Assembly (NCBI RefSeq): GCF_937890585.1
Contig: NZ_CALACG010000278.1
Location: 1 to 9,873 of the forward strand
Origin: an uncultured Campylobacter sp.
GTDB taxonomy: Bacteria > Campylobacterota > Campylobacteria > Campylobacterales > Campylobacteraceae
Reading direction: 5' to 3'
DNA length: 9,873 bases
In this document: positions 1-7,785 of the stretch, one piece after another
Position numbering within the stretch: the stretch's first letter is position 1
Layout of the letters: each line of letters opens with the position of its first letter
Program-made: the position numbers and the translations under genes
Notes under the pieces: model-generated
Databases searched by the model: none
Seen by the model: only the letters and a program-made list of their open reading frames with translations
What the model was told of the DNA's origin: nothing

Positions 1-1719
1 CTGATATTTGTCGCTCAAAGAGATCATAAAAGGGCGCTCTTTTCTGATATATTTTTTAAACATATTTGCCACTTCCTGCAAAAACTCACTATCAGTCGCC
101 GCGCGAAATACCTTTTTGCCCAAATTTTCACGCTCGACCCAGTCTAATATCCTCTCTTTTGAGACGTTAAATACTGATTTTAAGATATCGATCGCGATTT
201 TGTGATTGATCTCCTTGATCTTTTGCTTGCAAAATGACCTTATCGTCGCTCTTGCCTTGCCTGTTCGCACGCTATTTATCCACGAACAGCGAAATTTAGC
301 CTCCTCGCCAGTTACGATCCTAACGATATCGCCGTTTTTTAGCTCTGTTAAAAGTGGCATCCTAACGCGGTTTATATAGGCTTCATTTGCGTAAAGGCCG
401 ATCTCTGTGTGAATTTCGTAAGCATAGTCAAGCGCCGTAGCGCCACGTGGCAGCGTAAAGACCTCGCCCTTTGGAGAGTAAACTGCGATATCTTCGATAT
501 AAAGGCTATCTTTTGCGTACTCGTAAAGCTCCTCGACGTTGCTTTCAACCTCGTTACTTTGCATGCTGATGTCGCTTAGCCAGTCAAGCTTTGGATTTAA
601 AAGGCTTCCCTCGCCATTTTTATACTTCCAGTGCGCTGCGACGCCGTATTCTGCGGTCATGTGCATGTCGTATGTACGCACTTGCGCCTCAAAAATGCTC
701 TTGTTATCAAATATAGTCGTATGTATCGTTTGATAGCCATTTTGCTTTGGAAGTGCGATATAGTCTTTAAACCTCGAGATGAGAGGGTTAAAATTTATAT
801 GTAAATTTCCAAGTGCCAAATAGCAATCAAGCGGCTTTTCCACGAGAATTCTAATAGCAAGCAAGTCAAGCACCTCTTCTATGGAAATGCCCTTTCTTTG
901 CATTTTTAGATAGATCGAGTAGTAGTGTTTTATGCGTTTTTGTATCTCAAAAGTGCCCTCGATAAAGCCATTTTCAAGCAAAATTTGACTTACTTTTTCA
1001 TTAAAAGCATTTAGTTTTAGGCTAAGCTGCTGCTTGTTTTTATTTAGGTAGCTATCGATCTTGGCGTACTCTTCTGGCATCGCGTATTTAAAACTTAGGT
1101 CTTCAAGGATGTTTTTGATCGATGAAATTCCTAGCCTATGAGCGATCGGAGCGTAAACCATAAGCGTCTCTTCGGCGATACGCTTTTGCTTTTCTGGCCT
1201 TAGCGCCTCAAGGGTTAGCATATTATGAAGCCTGTCGCAAAGCTTTACGACAAGGACTCTCACGTCTTCTATGGAGATTAAGAGCATCTTTCTAAAAGTT
1301 AGCGCCGAGCTTGCCAGTTTTTCGTTGCTATCGGAGCTTGCGAGCTTGTTTTCTCTAATGGCAACTATCTTTGTAAGTCCCTCAACAAGCTTTGCTACCT
1401 CATCGCCAAATTCAGCCTGAAGTTCGCCTAGCGTGACGTTGGTATCCTCGACCACGTCGTGAAGAAGTGCGGCTATGACCATGCTCTCATCGCCGCCCAT
1501 GTTTGCAACGATAGAGGCTACTAAGATGGGGTGGATGGCGTATGGTTCGCCGCTTTTTCGGTATTGTCCAGCGTGAGATGTGACGCAGCTGTCGATAGCT
1601 TTGTCTAAAATTTCACTTCTTTCACAAAGAGAAAAGAGCAGTTTTATCGCTTCTGAAACGTTTTTGCAAGCTAAAATTTGCTCGATTAACTGCTCTAAAA
1701 AAAGACTATTTTCCTTCAA
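1..1719 (-). CDS. spoT: Bifunctional (p)ppGpp synthetase/hydrolase SpoT (RSH family), 3' end outside window
   Basis: The minus-strand frame is open from position 1719 to the window edge and gives the first 573 residues of a RelA/SpoT homologue, which is usually about 700-730 aa. The protein makes and degrades (p)ppGpp in the cytoplasm during the stringent response. The HD hydrolase domain (about residues 40-190) keeps its metal and catalytic residues: H63 in AIHP, H87-D88 in LLHDVVEDT, and D162 and N166 in CDRLHN. The synthetase domain (about 255-390) has [39 protein letters not shown] (from residue 317) and FEAQVRT, so both activities look intact. A TGS domain starts near residue 410 ([16 protein letters not shown]). 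The regulatory C-terminus, including any ACT domain, lies off the window. The start is TTG, because an in-frame TAG directly precedes it; AGAGG lies 6 bases upstream. It overlaps the end of rpoZ by 14 bases, which suggests translational coupling. Confidence 0.95.
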   Translation of the reverse strand, partial: MKENSLFLEQLIEQILACKNVSEAIKLLFSLCERSEILDKAIDSCVTSHAGQYRKSGEPYAIHPILVASIVANMGGDESMVIAALLHDVVEDTNVTLGELQAEFGDEVAKLVEGLTKIVAIRENKLASSDSNEKLASSALTFRKMLLISIEDVRVLVVKLCDRLHNMLTLEALRPEKQKRIAEETLMVYAPIAHRLGISSIKNILEDLSFKYAMPEEYAKIDSYLNKNKQQLSLKLNAFNEKVSQILLENGFIEGTFEIQKRIKHYYSIYLKMQRKGISIEEVLDLLAIRILVEKPLDCYLALGNLHINFNPLISRFKDYIALPKQNGYQTIHTTIFDNKSIFEAQVRTYDMHMTAEYGVAAHWKYKNGEGSLLNPKLDWLSDISMQSNEVESNVEELYEYAKDSLYIEDIAVYSPKGEVFTLPRGATALDYAYEIHTEIGLYANEAYINRVRMPLLTELKNGDIVRIVTGEEAKFRCSWINSVRTGKARATIRSFCKQKIKEINHKIAIDILKSVFNVSKERILDWVERENLGKKVFRAATDSEFLQEVANMFKKYIRKERPFMISLSDKYQ

Positions 1720-1921
1720 CTATTGCCTCTAAGCCTATTTTGCCCTCAGCCACTTCAAGTAGTGCGATGTCAGCAAATTTCATCTTTGAAGTATCAGCAT
1801 CAACTAAAGCTATGGCGCCATTTGCTAGCGCTTCTGCACGCTTTGCAACGATAAGTGAAAGCTTATATCTGTCGTCTCCTACTTGTTTTAGCGCTCTTGC
1901 TGTTATTTGTTCTGTTCTCAT
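1706..1921 (-). CDS. rpoZ: DNA-directed RNA polymerase omega subunit
   Basis: This 71-aa protein matches the omega subunit, which helps assemble RNA polymerase by latching the beta-prime subunit. The family signature is visible at residues 17-32 ([16 protein letters not shown]), preceded by the usual N-terminal ARAL segment. The length is normal for epsilonproteobacterial omega. The ATG is preceded by AAGGA at good spacing, within the 18-base gap after the pyrH stop. Its last 14 bases overlap the TTG start of spoT. The rpoZ-spoT pairing is widespread in proteobacteria; in E. coli omega is linked to ppGpp binding by the polymerase. Whether that applies here is not shown by the sequence. Confidence 0.96.
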   Translation of the reverse strand: MRTEQITARALKQVGDDRYKLSLIVAKRAEALANGAIALVDADTSKMKFADIALLEVAEGKIGLEAIVEGK

Positions 1922-1939
1922 TTTTATCCTTTTTGAAAT

Positions 1940-2674
<735 letters not shown>

Positions 2675-2680
2675 TCACGC

Positions 2681-2686
2681 ATTTTA
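2681..2686 (-). promoter_or_regulatory. Candidate -10 box upstream of pyrH
   Basis: In the 73-base gap between the EnvC-like gene and pyrH, the minus strand carries TAAAAT preceded by T-rich runs, a pattern typical of Campylobacter sigma-70 promoters, which commonly lack a -35 box. It would place a transcription start about 18-20 bases before the pyrH ATG. The match is only five of six bases in AT-rich DNA, so this is a weak prediction. Confidence 0.25.
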
Positions 2687-2729
2687 GCCAAAAAGGCTTT
2701 AAATTTAGCTAATAACGCTTACAAAGTGA

Positions 2730-3938
2730 CTATTTTGAGATCATTTCAAGCGGGTCGATATGGTAGTTTCTTTGCGTCACTTCAAAGGTGAGATCGTTTC
2801 TAACTCGGCCTATGACGTAGCCTTTTTGCACGAGTGAGCCTACCTTAACCGTTGGCGCGATCTGGCTTAGGTGAGCATAGATCGTGTGGATGCCGTTTTC
2901 GTTTTCTATGATGACGACGTTTTCAAGCATTGGAGTGGCTTTAGCAAAGACCACCTTGCCATTTAGCACGCTTTTTACCTTCGCATCTGGCGTGGTTGAG
3001 CGAAGTATGACTGACTCGTTAAAAATTTTGATGTTATATATCGGGTCTACGTAGTTGCCAAATTTTTGCTTTACGGTGTAGCTATCAAGCGGAGCGATCG
3101 TCCTTGCGCCTGAATATCTCTTAACAGAGCTTGTCTGATAGCCTCCGCCCATTGGCTGGCTCTTTGCACCGCCCTTTGCGCCCTTGCCAGCTTGCTTTTC
3201 TCTGGCTGCTCTGGCGGCTTCGTCCTCTTGCTTTTGCATGATAGCAAGCTGTTCAAGCGTCTTTCGTAGCTCATCTTGCTGCGCTTGAAGCTTGGCTAAC
3301 TTTTTGGTGTAAATTTCTTTATCTCGCTTAAGCCCGCTAATGGTATTTTTCTGCGTGCTCTCTAGGCTTTGTAGATCACTTTGCTTGCGCTTATAGTTTT
3401 TTATACTTGTGTTTATCTCACTTATCTTGCTTGACTGGTTTTTTATGAGATTGATCGTCTCTTCGTAGTCCTTGCTAAGCTTGTTAAAGTCCTCTTTTGT
3501 GATGGCATTTAGCTTGGTTAAAATTTGAGATGAGATGATGCTCTCTTCGCTTTGTTTGCCATCGTTAGCTCCCATTAAAAGGTCAAAAGAGAGATCTTCT
3601 GCGATGATCCTTATCATATTTTGCTCTAGCTCTTTTTGGGTGCGCTCTAGCTCTTTGTTTTGCTTTGTTAGATCATCAAGCTCAAGAAGCGCTTTTGAAG
3701 CATTTGTCTCAAGAACTGAAATTTGACCCTTTAAATTTGTGATATCGCCGCTTATGCCGCGTAGTTTTTTCTCACCAGTTACTATATCGCCAGCCAAGTC
3801 ATCTAGCTTTTTACTAAGCTGCTCACTCATCGCCTGGCTCGATCTTAGCGAGTTTTTAGAGTCTTTTATCTTCTCTTTAGTATTTGAGGCAAAAGCTAGA
3901 CTAAAAGCTAGCAAAAATGTAAAAATTCCTTTTTTCAT
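2730..3938 (-). CDS. EnvC-like coiled-coil protein with degenerate LytM (M23) domain
   Basis: This 402-aa exported protein has a signal peptide (residues 1-17, ending AFA), long coiled-coil helices rich in K, E, Q and L (about 20-235), a low-complexity Ala/Gly/Lys linker (about 240-270) and a C-terminal LytM/M23 domain (about 285-402). The zinc site of active M23 enzymes is lost. The HxxxD ligand region reads YNIKIFNES (301-309), and the usual HLHFEV reads DLTFEV (382-387). Only H356 in IYAHLS remains. This is the architecture of E. coli EnvC, which is not a hydrolase itself but activates amidases at the septum under FtsEX control. Its ATG overlaps the ftsX TGA (ATGA), which supports that partnership. 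The role as an FtsEX-linked hydrolase activator is inferred. Automatic annotation would probably call it an M23 peptidase. Confidence 0.9.
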   Translation of the reverse strand: MKKGIFTFLLAFSLAFASNTKEKIKDSKNSLRSSQAMSEQLSKKLDDLAGDIVTGEKKLRGISGDITNLKGQISVLETNASKALLELDDLTKQNKELERTQKELEQNMIRIIAEDLSFDLLMGANDGKQSEESIISSQILTKLNAITKEDFNKLSKDYEETINLIKNQSSKISEINTSIKNYKRKQSDLQSLESTQKNTISGLKRDKEIYTKKLAKLQAQQDELRKTLEQLAIMQKQEDEAARAAREKQAGKGAKGGAKSQPMGGGYQTSSVKRYSGARTIAPLDSYTVKQKFGNYVDPIYNIKIFNESVILRSTTPDAKVKSVLNGKVVFAKATPMLENVVIIENENGIHTIYAHLSQIAPTVKVGSLVQKGYVIGRVRNDLTFEVTQRNYHIDPLEMISK

Positions 3939-4750
3939 ATCGTGCTTTTTCTAGCCTTACTCATTACCAAACTTACAGCAAAAACGCTCAAAAACAAGGC
4001 CGCACCAAATAAGATAAAGATATCCCTTGAAAGATCGAGGCTAGGCAAGACTACATCGATACTTGCAGCATTTTCTCTAAAAATTTCAATGGCTGGCAAG
4101 AAAAAGAAAAACGTCCCGACAATGATCGTGGCAACTAGGCTATCAACCATGGCTGATTTATAAAGCATGGCTGACTTTAGCCAAAATGGCGCTCCAAAAA
4201 GTGTCATTATTTCAATGCGCTCTCTATGCTCAAATAGCCAAATTTTAGCCTGCTTTAACATAAGCATAAGACCTATCACGCAAAGTATCGCCATAAATGC
4301 GTACGATATGCTTTTGGCTAAATTTAATATCTTAAAGACCTTGTCGTGGGTCTTTGAAAATGTCTCGACCTTGGTTATGCCGTCAAATTTCAAAAGCTTT
4401 TGCTTTAGCTCGTCCATATATTGTGGTGTCGGAAATTCGCTAAGTTTTATCGAGTAAAATTTAGGTAGCGCATTTTGCAGGATAGATAAATTTTTAGCCG
4501 AGATGTCGTTTGATAGGCGGTCGATGATCTTTTGCGGGCTTAGTGGCTCAAGGCTAGCTAGGTTGCTCACAACTGGCTTTAAGACGGGCTCGCTTAGCTC
4601 TTTGCTTGAGACCACCACGATATTGTAGTCATTTCCCATAAGGCGCTCGTACTCTTTTACGACCTTGTCAGCTGTGAGGCTAAACTGCACTGAAAATAAA
4701 AGTGCAATGAGCGGCAATATAAATCCCATGTGGTTTTTAAGCGATCTCAT
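3935..4750 (-). CDS. ftsX: Cell division ABC transporter permease-like protein FtsX
   Basis: FtsX is the membrane half of the FtsEX complex, which passes ATP-driven conformational change across the membrane to periplasmic hydrolase activators. The 271-residue product has the family topology: one N-terminal membrane segment (about 9-26), a periplasmic domain of roughly 120 residues, then three membrane segments (about 149-167, 203-222 and 244-264). Between segments 2 and 3 lies the conserved cytoplasmic stretch RERIEIMTLFGAP. I chose the ATG at 4750 over the one at 4762 because GGAGG lies 5 bases before it. The start overlaps the end of ftsE by 14 bases, and the TGA stop overlaps the ATG of the EnvC-like gene. 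Sequence identity is low across FtsX proteins, so the call rests on topology plus the FtsE and EnvC-like neighbours. Confidence 0.93.
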   Translation of the reverse strand: MRSLKNHMGFILPLIALLFSVQFSLTADKVVKEYERLMGNDYNIVVVSSKELSEPVLKPVVSNLASLEPLSPQKIIDRLSNDISAKNLSILQNALPKFYSIKLSEFPTPQYMDELKQKLLKFDGITKVETFSKTHDKVFKILNLAKSISYAFMAILCVIGLMLMLKQAKIWLFEHRERIEIMTLFGAPFWLKSAMLYKSAMVDSLVATIIVGTFFFFLPAIEIFRENAASIDVVLPSLDLSRDIFILFGAALFLSVFAVSLVMSKARKSTI

Positions 4751-5408
4751 GCACGCCTCCATTTTCTATGACGAAGTGGCGGTATGGGATGCGAAGCGTT
4801 GATGGGATGTGATGCGTGACTACAACGACACTTGTACCTAGAAATTCTCTGGCTGATTTTAGAAGCGACCAGATGACATCACTTGAGTACTCGTCTAAAT
4901 TTCCCGTTGGCTCGTCGCATAAGAGTAAATTTGGATTGTGTGCGAGCGCTCTTGCCATGGCGACCCTTTGCTGCTCGCCGCCGCTTAGCTCCATAGGATA
5001 TTTATCGGCCTTGTGAAGCATATTTACGTGCTTTAAAAGTTTAGCCACCTGCTTTTTGCTTACATTTTGATTGACGCCTTTGATGATGAGTGGCAGCATG
5101 ACGTTTTTTTCGACATTCCACTCATTTATCAAGCGATAGTTTTGAAATATAATGCCAACTCGCTGCCTAAGCTCGCAAAGTCTCTTGTCATCGATGTCGT
5201 CCATTTGCGTCATGCAGACATTTAGCTCGCCAGCAAGGGGCGAAATTTCTCCGTAAAACGACTTTAAAAGCGTGCTTTTTCCGCTTCCACTCTTGCCTGT
5301 GATAAAGACAAAGTCATTTGCGTAGATGTCTAAATTTACGCTATTGATCACAACCTCGTTGCGCTCATAAGCTAGGCTTAAATTTCTTGCGCTAATTATC
5401 TCTTGCAT
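4737..5408 (-). CDS. ftsE: Cell division ATP-binding protein FtsE
   Basis: FtsE is the cytoplasmic ABC ATPase that pairs with FtsX. All ATPase motifs are intact in the 223-aa protein: Walker A GKSGSGKST (38-46), Q-loop IIFQN, signature LSGGEQQR (141-148), Walker B LLLCDEP (161-167) with catalytic E166, and H-loop H199 in VVVTHH. The length is normal for FtsE. The start overlaps the 3' end of trmB by 17 bases, with AAGGAG about 10 bases upstream; its own 3' end overlaps ftsX. MacB- or LolD-type ATPases look similar, but the adjacent ftsX and EnvC-like genes make FtsE much more likely. Confidence 0.95.
   Translation of the reverse strand: MQEIISARNLSLAYERNEVVINSVNLDIYANDFVFITGKSGSGKSTLLKSFYGEISPLAGELNVCMTQMDDIDDKRLCELRQRVGIIFQNYRLINEWNVEKNVMLPLIIKGVNQNVSKKQVAKLLKHVNMLHKADKYPMELSGGEQQRVAMARALAHNPNLLLCDEPTGNLDEYSSDVIWSLLKSAREFLGTSVVVVTHHIPSTLRIPYRHFVIENGGVHEIA
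4756..4760 (-). promoter_or_regulatory. Ribosome binding site of ftsX inside ftsE
   Basis: GGAGG on the minus strand, within the Asn-Gly-Gly-Val codons near the end of ftsE, stands 5 bases before the ATG at 4750. It decides that start over the ATG at 4762 and suggests that ftsX translation is coupled to ftsE. Confidence 0.7.
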
Positions 5409-6579
5409 CAGCCAAATACTCCTTCAAAAGCTCGTGTGCTGCTAAATTTTCACGTATTAAGATCGGTTTTTTTATAAAATATTCGCTTTTTTCATCGCTT
5501 ATTTTGATAAAACACTGCTCTGGTTTGTTAAACGCTCCAAAGGCGACTTTTAGCAAAATTTCACTCTCGTTTATGGTGTAAATTTCCTCAAAATGTAAAA
5601 AATGATCCTCTTTTTTTATGATGAAATTTTTAAAATTTTTAATGATATTTTTTACGTTTGTCTTTTCTTTAAAGCTAAAATCCCCAGCCAAAACGCTCTC
5701 GATACTTTCAACCTCACAAGTATAAATAACGTCGTAGATATCCTTATCTTGGCGTCTCCAGCGGTCTTCATACTTGCTAGTTACTTCTAAATTTCTATTT
5801 TTAAAAGCTTCGATTTTTGAGTTTGCAGGCTCTAAAAATTTACTCAAACTAAAGTTGCAATACTCCTTGCTATCAGTTCTTAGCTCAAATTTACCACCAA
5901 CCTTTAGTATCCTCTCGCACTCAAGCGCAAACGCCGTTGAGACCACTCGTCTATGCTCAGCCTTATCCCACGGCACTGGAAAGTGCAAAAAGACTCTATC
6001 AACTAAATTTGATCCAACTAGCGAGAGTAAGAGCCTTGCGTCAGTGTTTATAAGCCGCACGTTTTCTAGGGCATTTGCCCTAGCTAGCTTTGCTACTTGC
6101 TCGATGCTTGGTTTATAGACCTCTATGCCGATAACTAGGGCATTTGGATTGTTTTTAGCCTGATAGAGCAAGTGTCTGCCAGAGCCAAAGCCTATCTCGA
6201 TAAGTATCTCTTCAAATTTATCTTTTAGCTCGCTAAAGGCTGGCGCAAACTCTTCAAGGCTTAAAATTTCACTCACTTTTTTGGTCAAATTTGTCTTTTT
6301 TACAGCAAATGCTTGGCTGATGATACCGTTACAATTTTGCTCCTTAAAAAGCTCTAACGCCTCTTGTAAAAGGCCAACTTTGGCTGGCTTTGTAAGCTTT
6401 TCTCCCTTTACGACAACGCCGTTTTTGCCGCCCTTTACGACTAGAAAAAAGCTCTCTTCTTCATTTTTTGTATAGATGAGCCTCTCGTTTCGGCCATTTG
6501 CCTGCCAAAGAAATTTGATCTTGTCGTTACCAAATGGAAACGAGAGCTCTTTTAAGGACGAAGCTATGAAATTTGGCAT
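5392..6579 (-). CDS. trmB: tRNA (guanine-N7-)-methyltransferase TrmB, long epsilonproteobacterial form
   Basis: TrmB places m7G in the variable loop of tRNAs (usually G46) using S-adenosylmethionine. The methyltransferase core spans about residues 120-290. It has the SAM loop EIGFGSGRH (128-136), IEVYKP, the motif FPVPWDKAEHRRV (200-212), LRTDSKEY (233-240), and YEDRWRR followed by IYDVIY. At 395 aa it is far longer than the roughly 240-aa E. coli enzyme, because it carries about 115 extra residues at each end. The widely conserved FPDPW reads FPVPW, with Val202 at the Asp position. I recall the same form in related epsilonproteobacteria but could not check it. The ATG overlaps the flpA TAA by one base (TAATG), so trmB may depend on ribosomes that reach the end of flpA. 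Confidence 0.93.
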   Translation of the reverse strand: MPNFIASSLKELSFPFGNDKIKFLWQANGRNERLIYTKNEEESFFLVVKGGKNGVVVKGEKLTKPAKVGLLQEALELFKEQNCNGIISQAFAVKKTNLTKKVSEILSLEEFAPAFSELKDKFEEILIEIGFGSGRHLLYQAKNNPNALVIGIEVYKPSIEQVAKLARANALENVRLINTDARLLLSLVGSNLVDRVFLHFPVPWDKAEHRRVVSTAFALECERILKVGGKFELRTDSKEYCNFSLSKFLEPANSKIEAFKNRNLEVTSKYEDRWRRQDKDIYDVIYTCEVESIESVLAGDFSFKEKTNVKNIIKNFKNFIIKKEDHFLHFEEIYTINESEILLKVAFGAFNKPEQCFIKISDEKSEYFIKKPILIRENLAAHELLKEYLADARDN

Positions 6580-7785
6580 TATTTTATGCTAACTTCTGCT
6601 TTTGATGACTTATCAGAAGCGATGCCGTACTCATCTACTGCTACGACGCTGTAAGAGTAGCTAGCGCCTGGCTGGACGCTATCGTCTCTTATGCTTGTTT
6701 CGCTGATATTGCTAAATACTTTTTCGCTAGCACCGCTTCGATAAACTGTATATGAGCTAGCTCTATCAACTGCGTTCCAGCTTACATTTACGCCGCTGCC
6801 ATCGTAGCTAGCGCTTATGCTTGGAGTTTTTGGTGCGCCAAGTGTGCTACCAACGATCGGATCTTCTTGCTTTAAGCTCTCAAGACCGTCTTTATCGACC
6901 GCTGTCACTCTATAGTACCTTGTCGCAGCGTTTGTGTTTATGAGGTCTTCGTAGGTGTTGCTAGTCGTTTTTGCTAGATATGTGTAAGGCAAAAATTTAC
7001 TAGTCGTTCTATAAACCTTAAAGTACGAAAAGTCCTCAGCTGGCGCGTAATCCCACGTTAAGATGATCTTTTTTGGCGCGTTTTTGGTCGCTTGGACATT
7101 CGTTACTGATTTAGGGTAACTCCTTTGTTGTAGCGCTTATGTTTTGGCTTGGTTTTGAGATGACGCCAGAAGAAGTTTTAACTAATATCCTATACTCATA
7201 AGACCTGCCAGGCTTTACCTCGGTATCGATATACTCGGCATTTAGTCTGCCATTTACCTCTGCGATCTGGCTAAATTTATTAGCTCCTGCATCACTTCTT
7301 TGGATGATATAGCTAGCCACAGTGCTATCAGGATGTGGTCTCCAGATCACTTTTACACGACCTGGAAGCCCTGTGATAGCTTGTGCAAATGGCACAGAGT
7401 CAAGTAGCGGCTTAGTAGTCGCAGTTGCGATCGCACCAGGCTGAGAGATGGCGTTGCTTGAGTATGTTCTCATTTGATATGTATATGTGGTCTCTGGCGC
7501 TAGGTTGCGGTCTACGTAGTGCGTCGAGAAGCGGTCCTTTATGTTTGCAACTAGCTGCATTTTTGAGTTTGCATCGTTTGGATTTGAACGGTAAAGGTAG
7601 TAGCCAACGACGCTCTCGTCGCTCACTGGGTTCCACTCAAAGCCAACCTCTGTCATGTCTGAAATGGTTTTTAGGCTTGTGACTGTTGGAAGCGATGTGC
7701 TTTGCTGAGTCGGTACGCTAGAGCCGCATCCCGCTAAGAAAGCTGCTAAAAATGGTGTCAATATGCGTAGGGCAAATTTTTTCAT
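6579..7785 (-). pseudogene. flpA: FlpA-like fibronectin type III repeat lipoprotein, frame broken once (two ORFs)
   Basis: The locus would encode about 401 aa, near the roughly 410 aa of C. jejuni FlpA, a surface adhesin that binds host fibronectin. It is split by one base. ORF1 (7785-7111, 224 aa) has a lipoprotein signal with lipobox LAGC (Cys20) and FN3 units at about 31-126 and 127-221. The second unit holds WRPHPDSTV (148-156), closely resembling the fibronectin-binding motif I recall for C. jejuni FlpA (WRPHPDFRV). ORF1 ends at TAA 7113-7111. The next frame is open from 7112 to 6579 (177 aa) and carries two more FN3-like units, beginning KSVTNVQATKNAPKK and ILTWDYAPAEDFSYF. It has no credible start of its own. 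Removing one C from the CCC at 7114-7116 restores one continuous reading frame. The ATG at 7785 has AAGGAG 7 bases upstream. It could be a true pseudogene, a recoded gene or a sequencing error; the locus identity itself is secure. Confidence 0.88.
7110..7125 (-). other. flpA frame-change site with prfB-like +1 recoding layout
   Basis: On the minus strand, AAG GAG (7125-7120), TTA (7119-7117), CCC (7116-7114), TAA (7113-7111) and A follow each other. A Shine-Dalgarno-like hexamer, a 3-base spacer, a codon that can re-pair one base downstream (CCC to CCT) and a stop codon are the elements of the E. coli prfB site (AGGGGG, TAT, CTT, TGA). A +1 slip would give Glu-Leu-Pro-Lys-Ser and enter the open FN3 frame. 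The frame break is directly visible; recoding is a hypothesis. Confidence 0.4.

Noticed and set aside
2686..2698. Inverted repeat AGCC, five A, GGCT between the EnvC-like gene and pyrH, considered as a terminator.
   Set aside because: The stem is only four base pairs and no U-tract follows it on the minus strand, so termination is unlikely.
5611..5617. Run of seven T inside trmB, considered as a phase-variation tract.
   Set aside because: The reading frame is intact across it. Runs of this length are common in AT-rich Campylobacter DNA and encode Lys-Lys here.
5774..6118. Plus-strand open frame of 114 codons.
   Set aside because: It is antisense to the conserved TrmB core and shows no family motifs or start signal.
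6579..6992. The 137-codon frame taken as an independent gene starting at TTG 6992.
   Set aside because: The TTG is inside an FN3 strand, there is no RBS, and the same frame continues upstream to 7112 with clear FN3 sequence.
7097..7099. ATG shortly after the flpA stop, considered as a reinitiation codon using the AAGGAG at 7120-7125.
   Set aside because: It is in the third frame, matching neither flpA half, so it would not produce the FN3 sequence.
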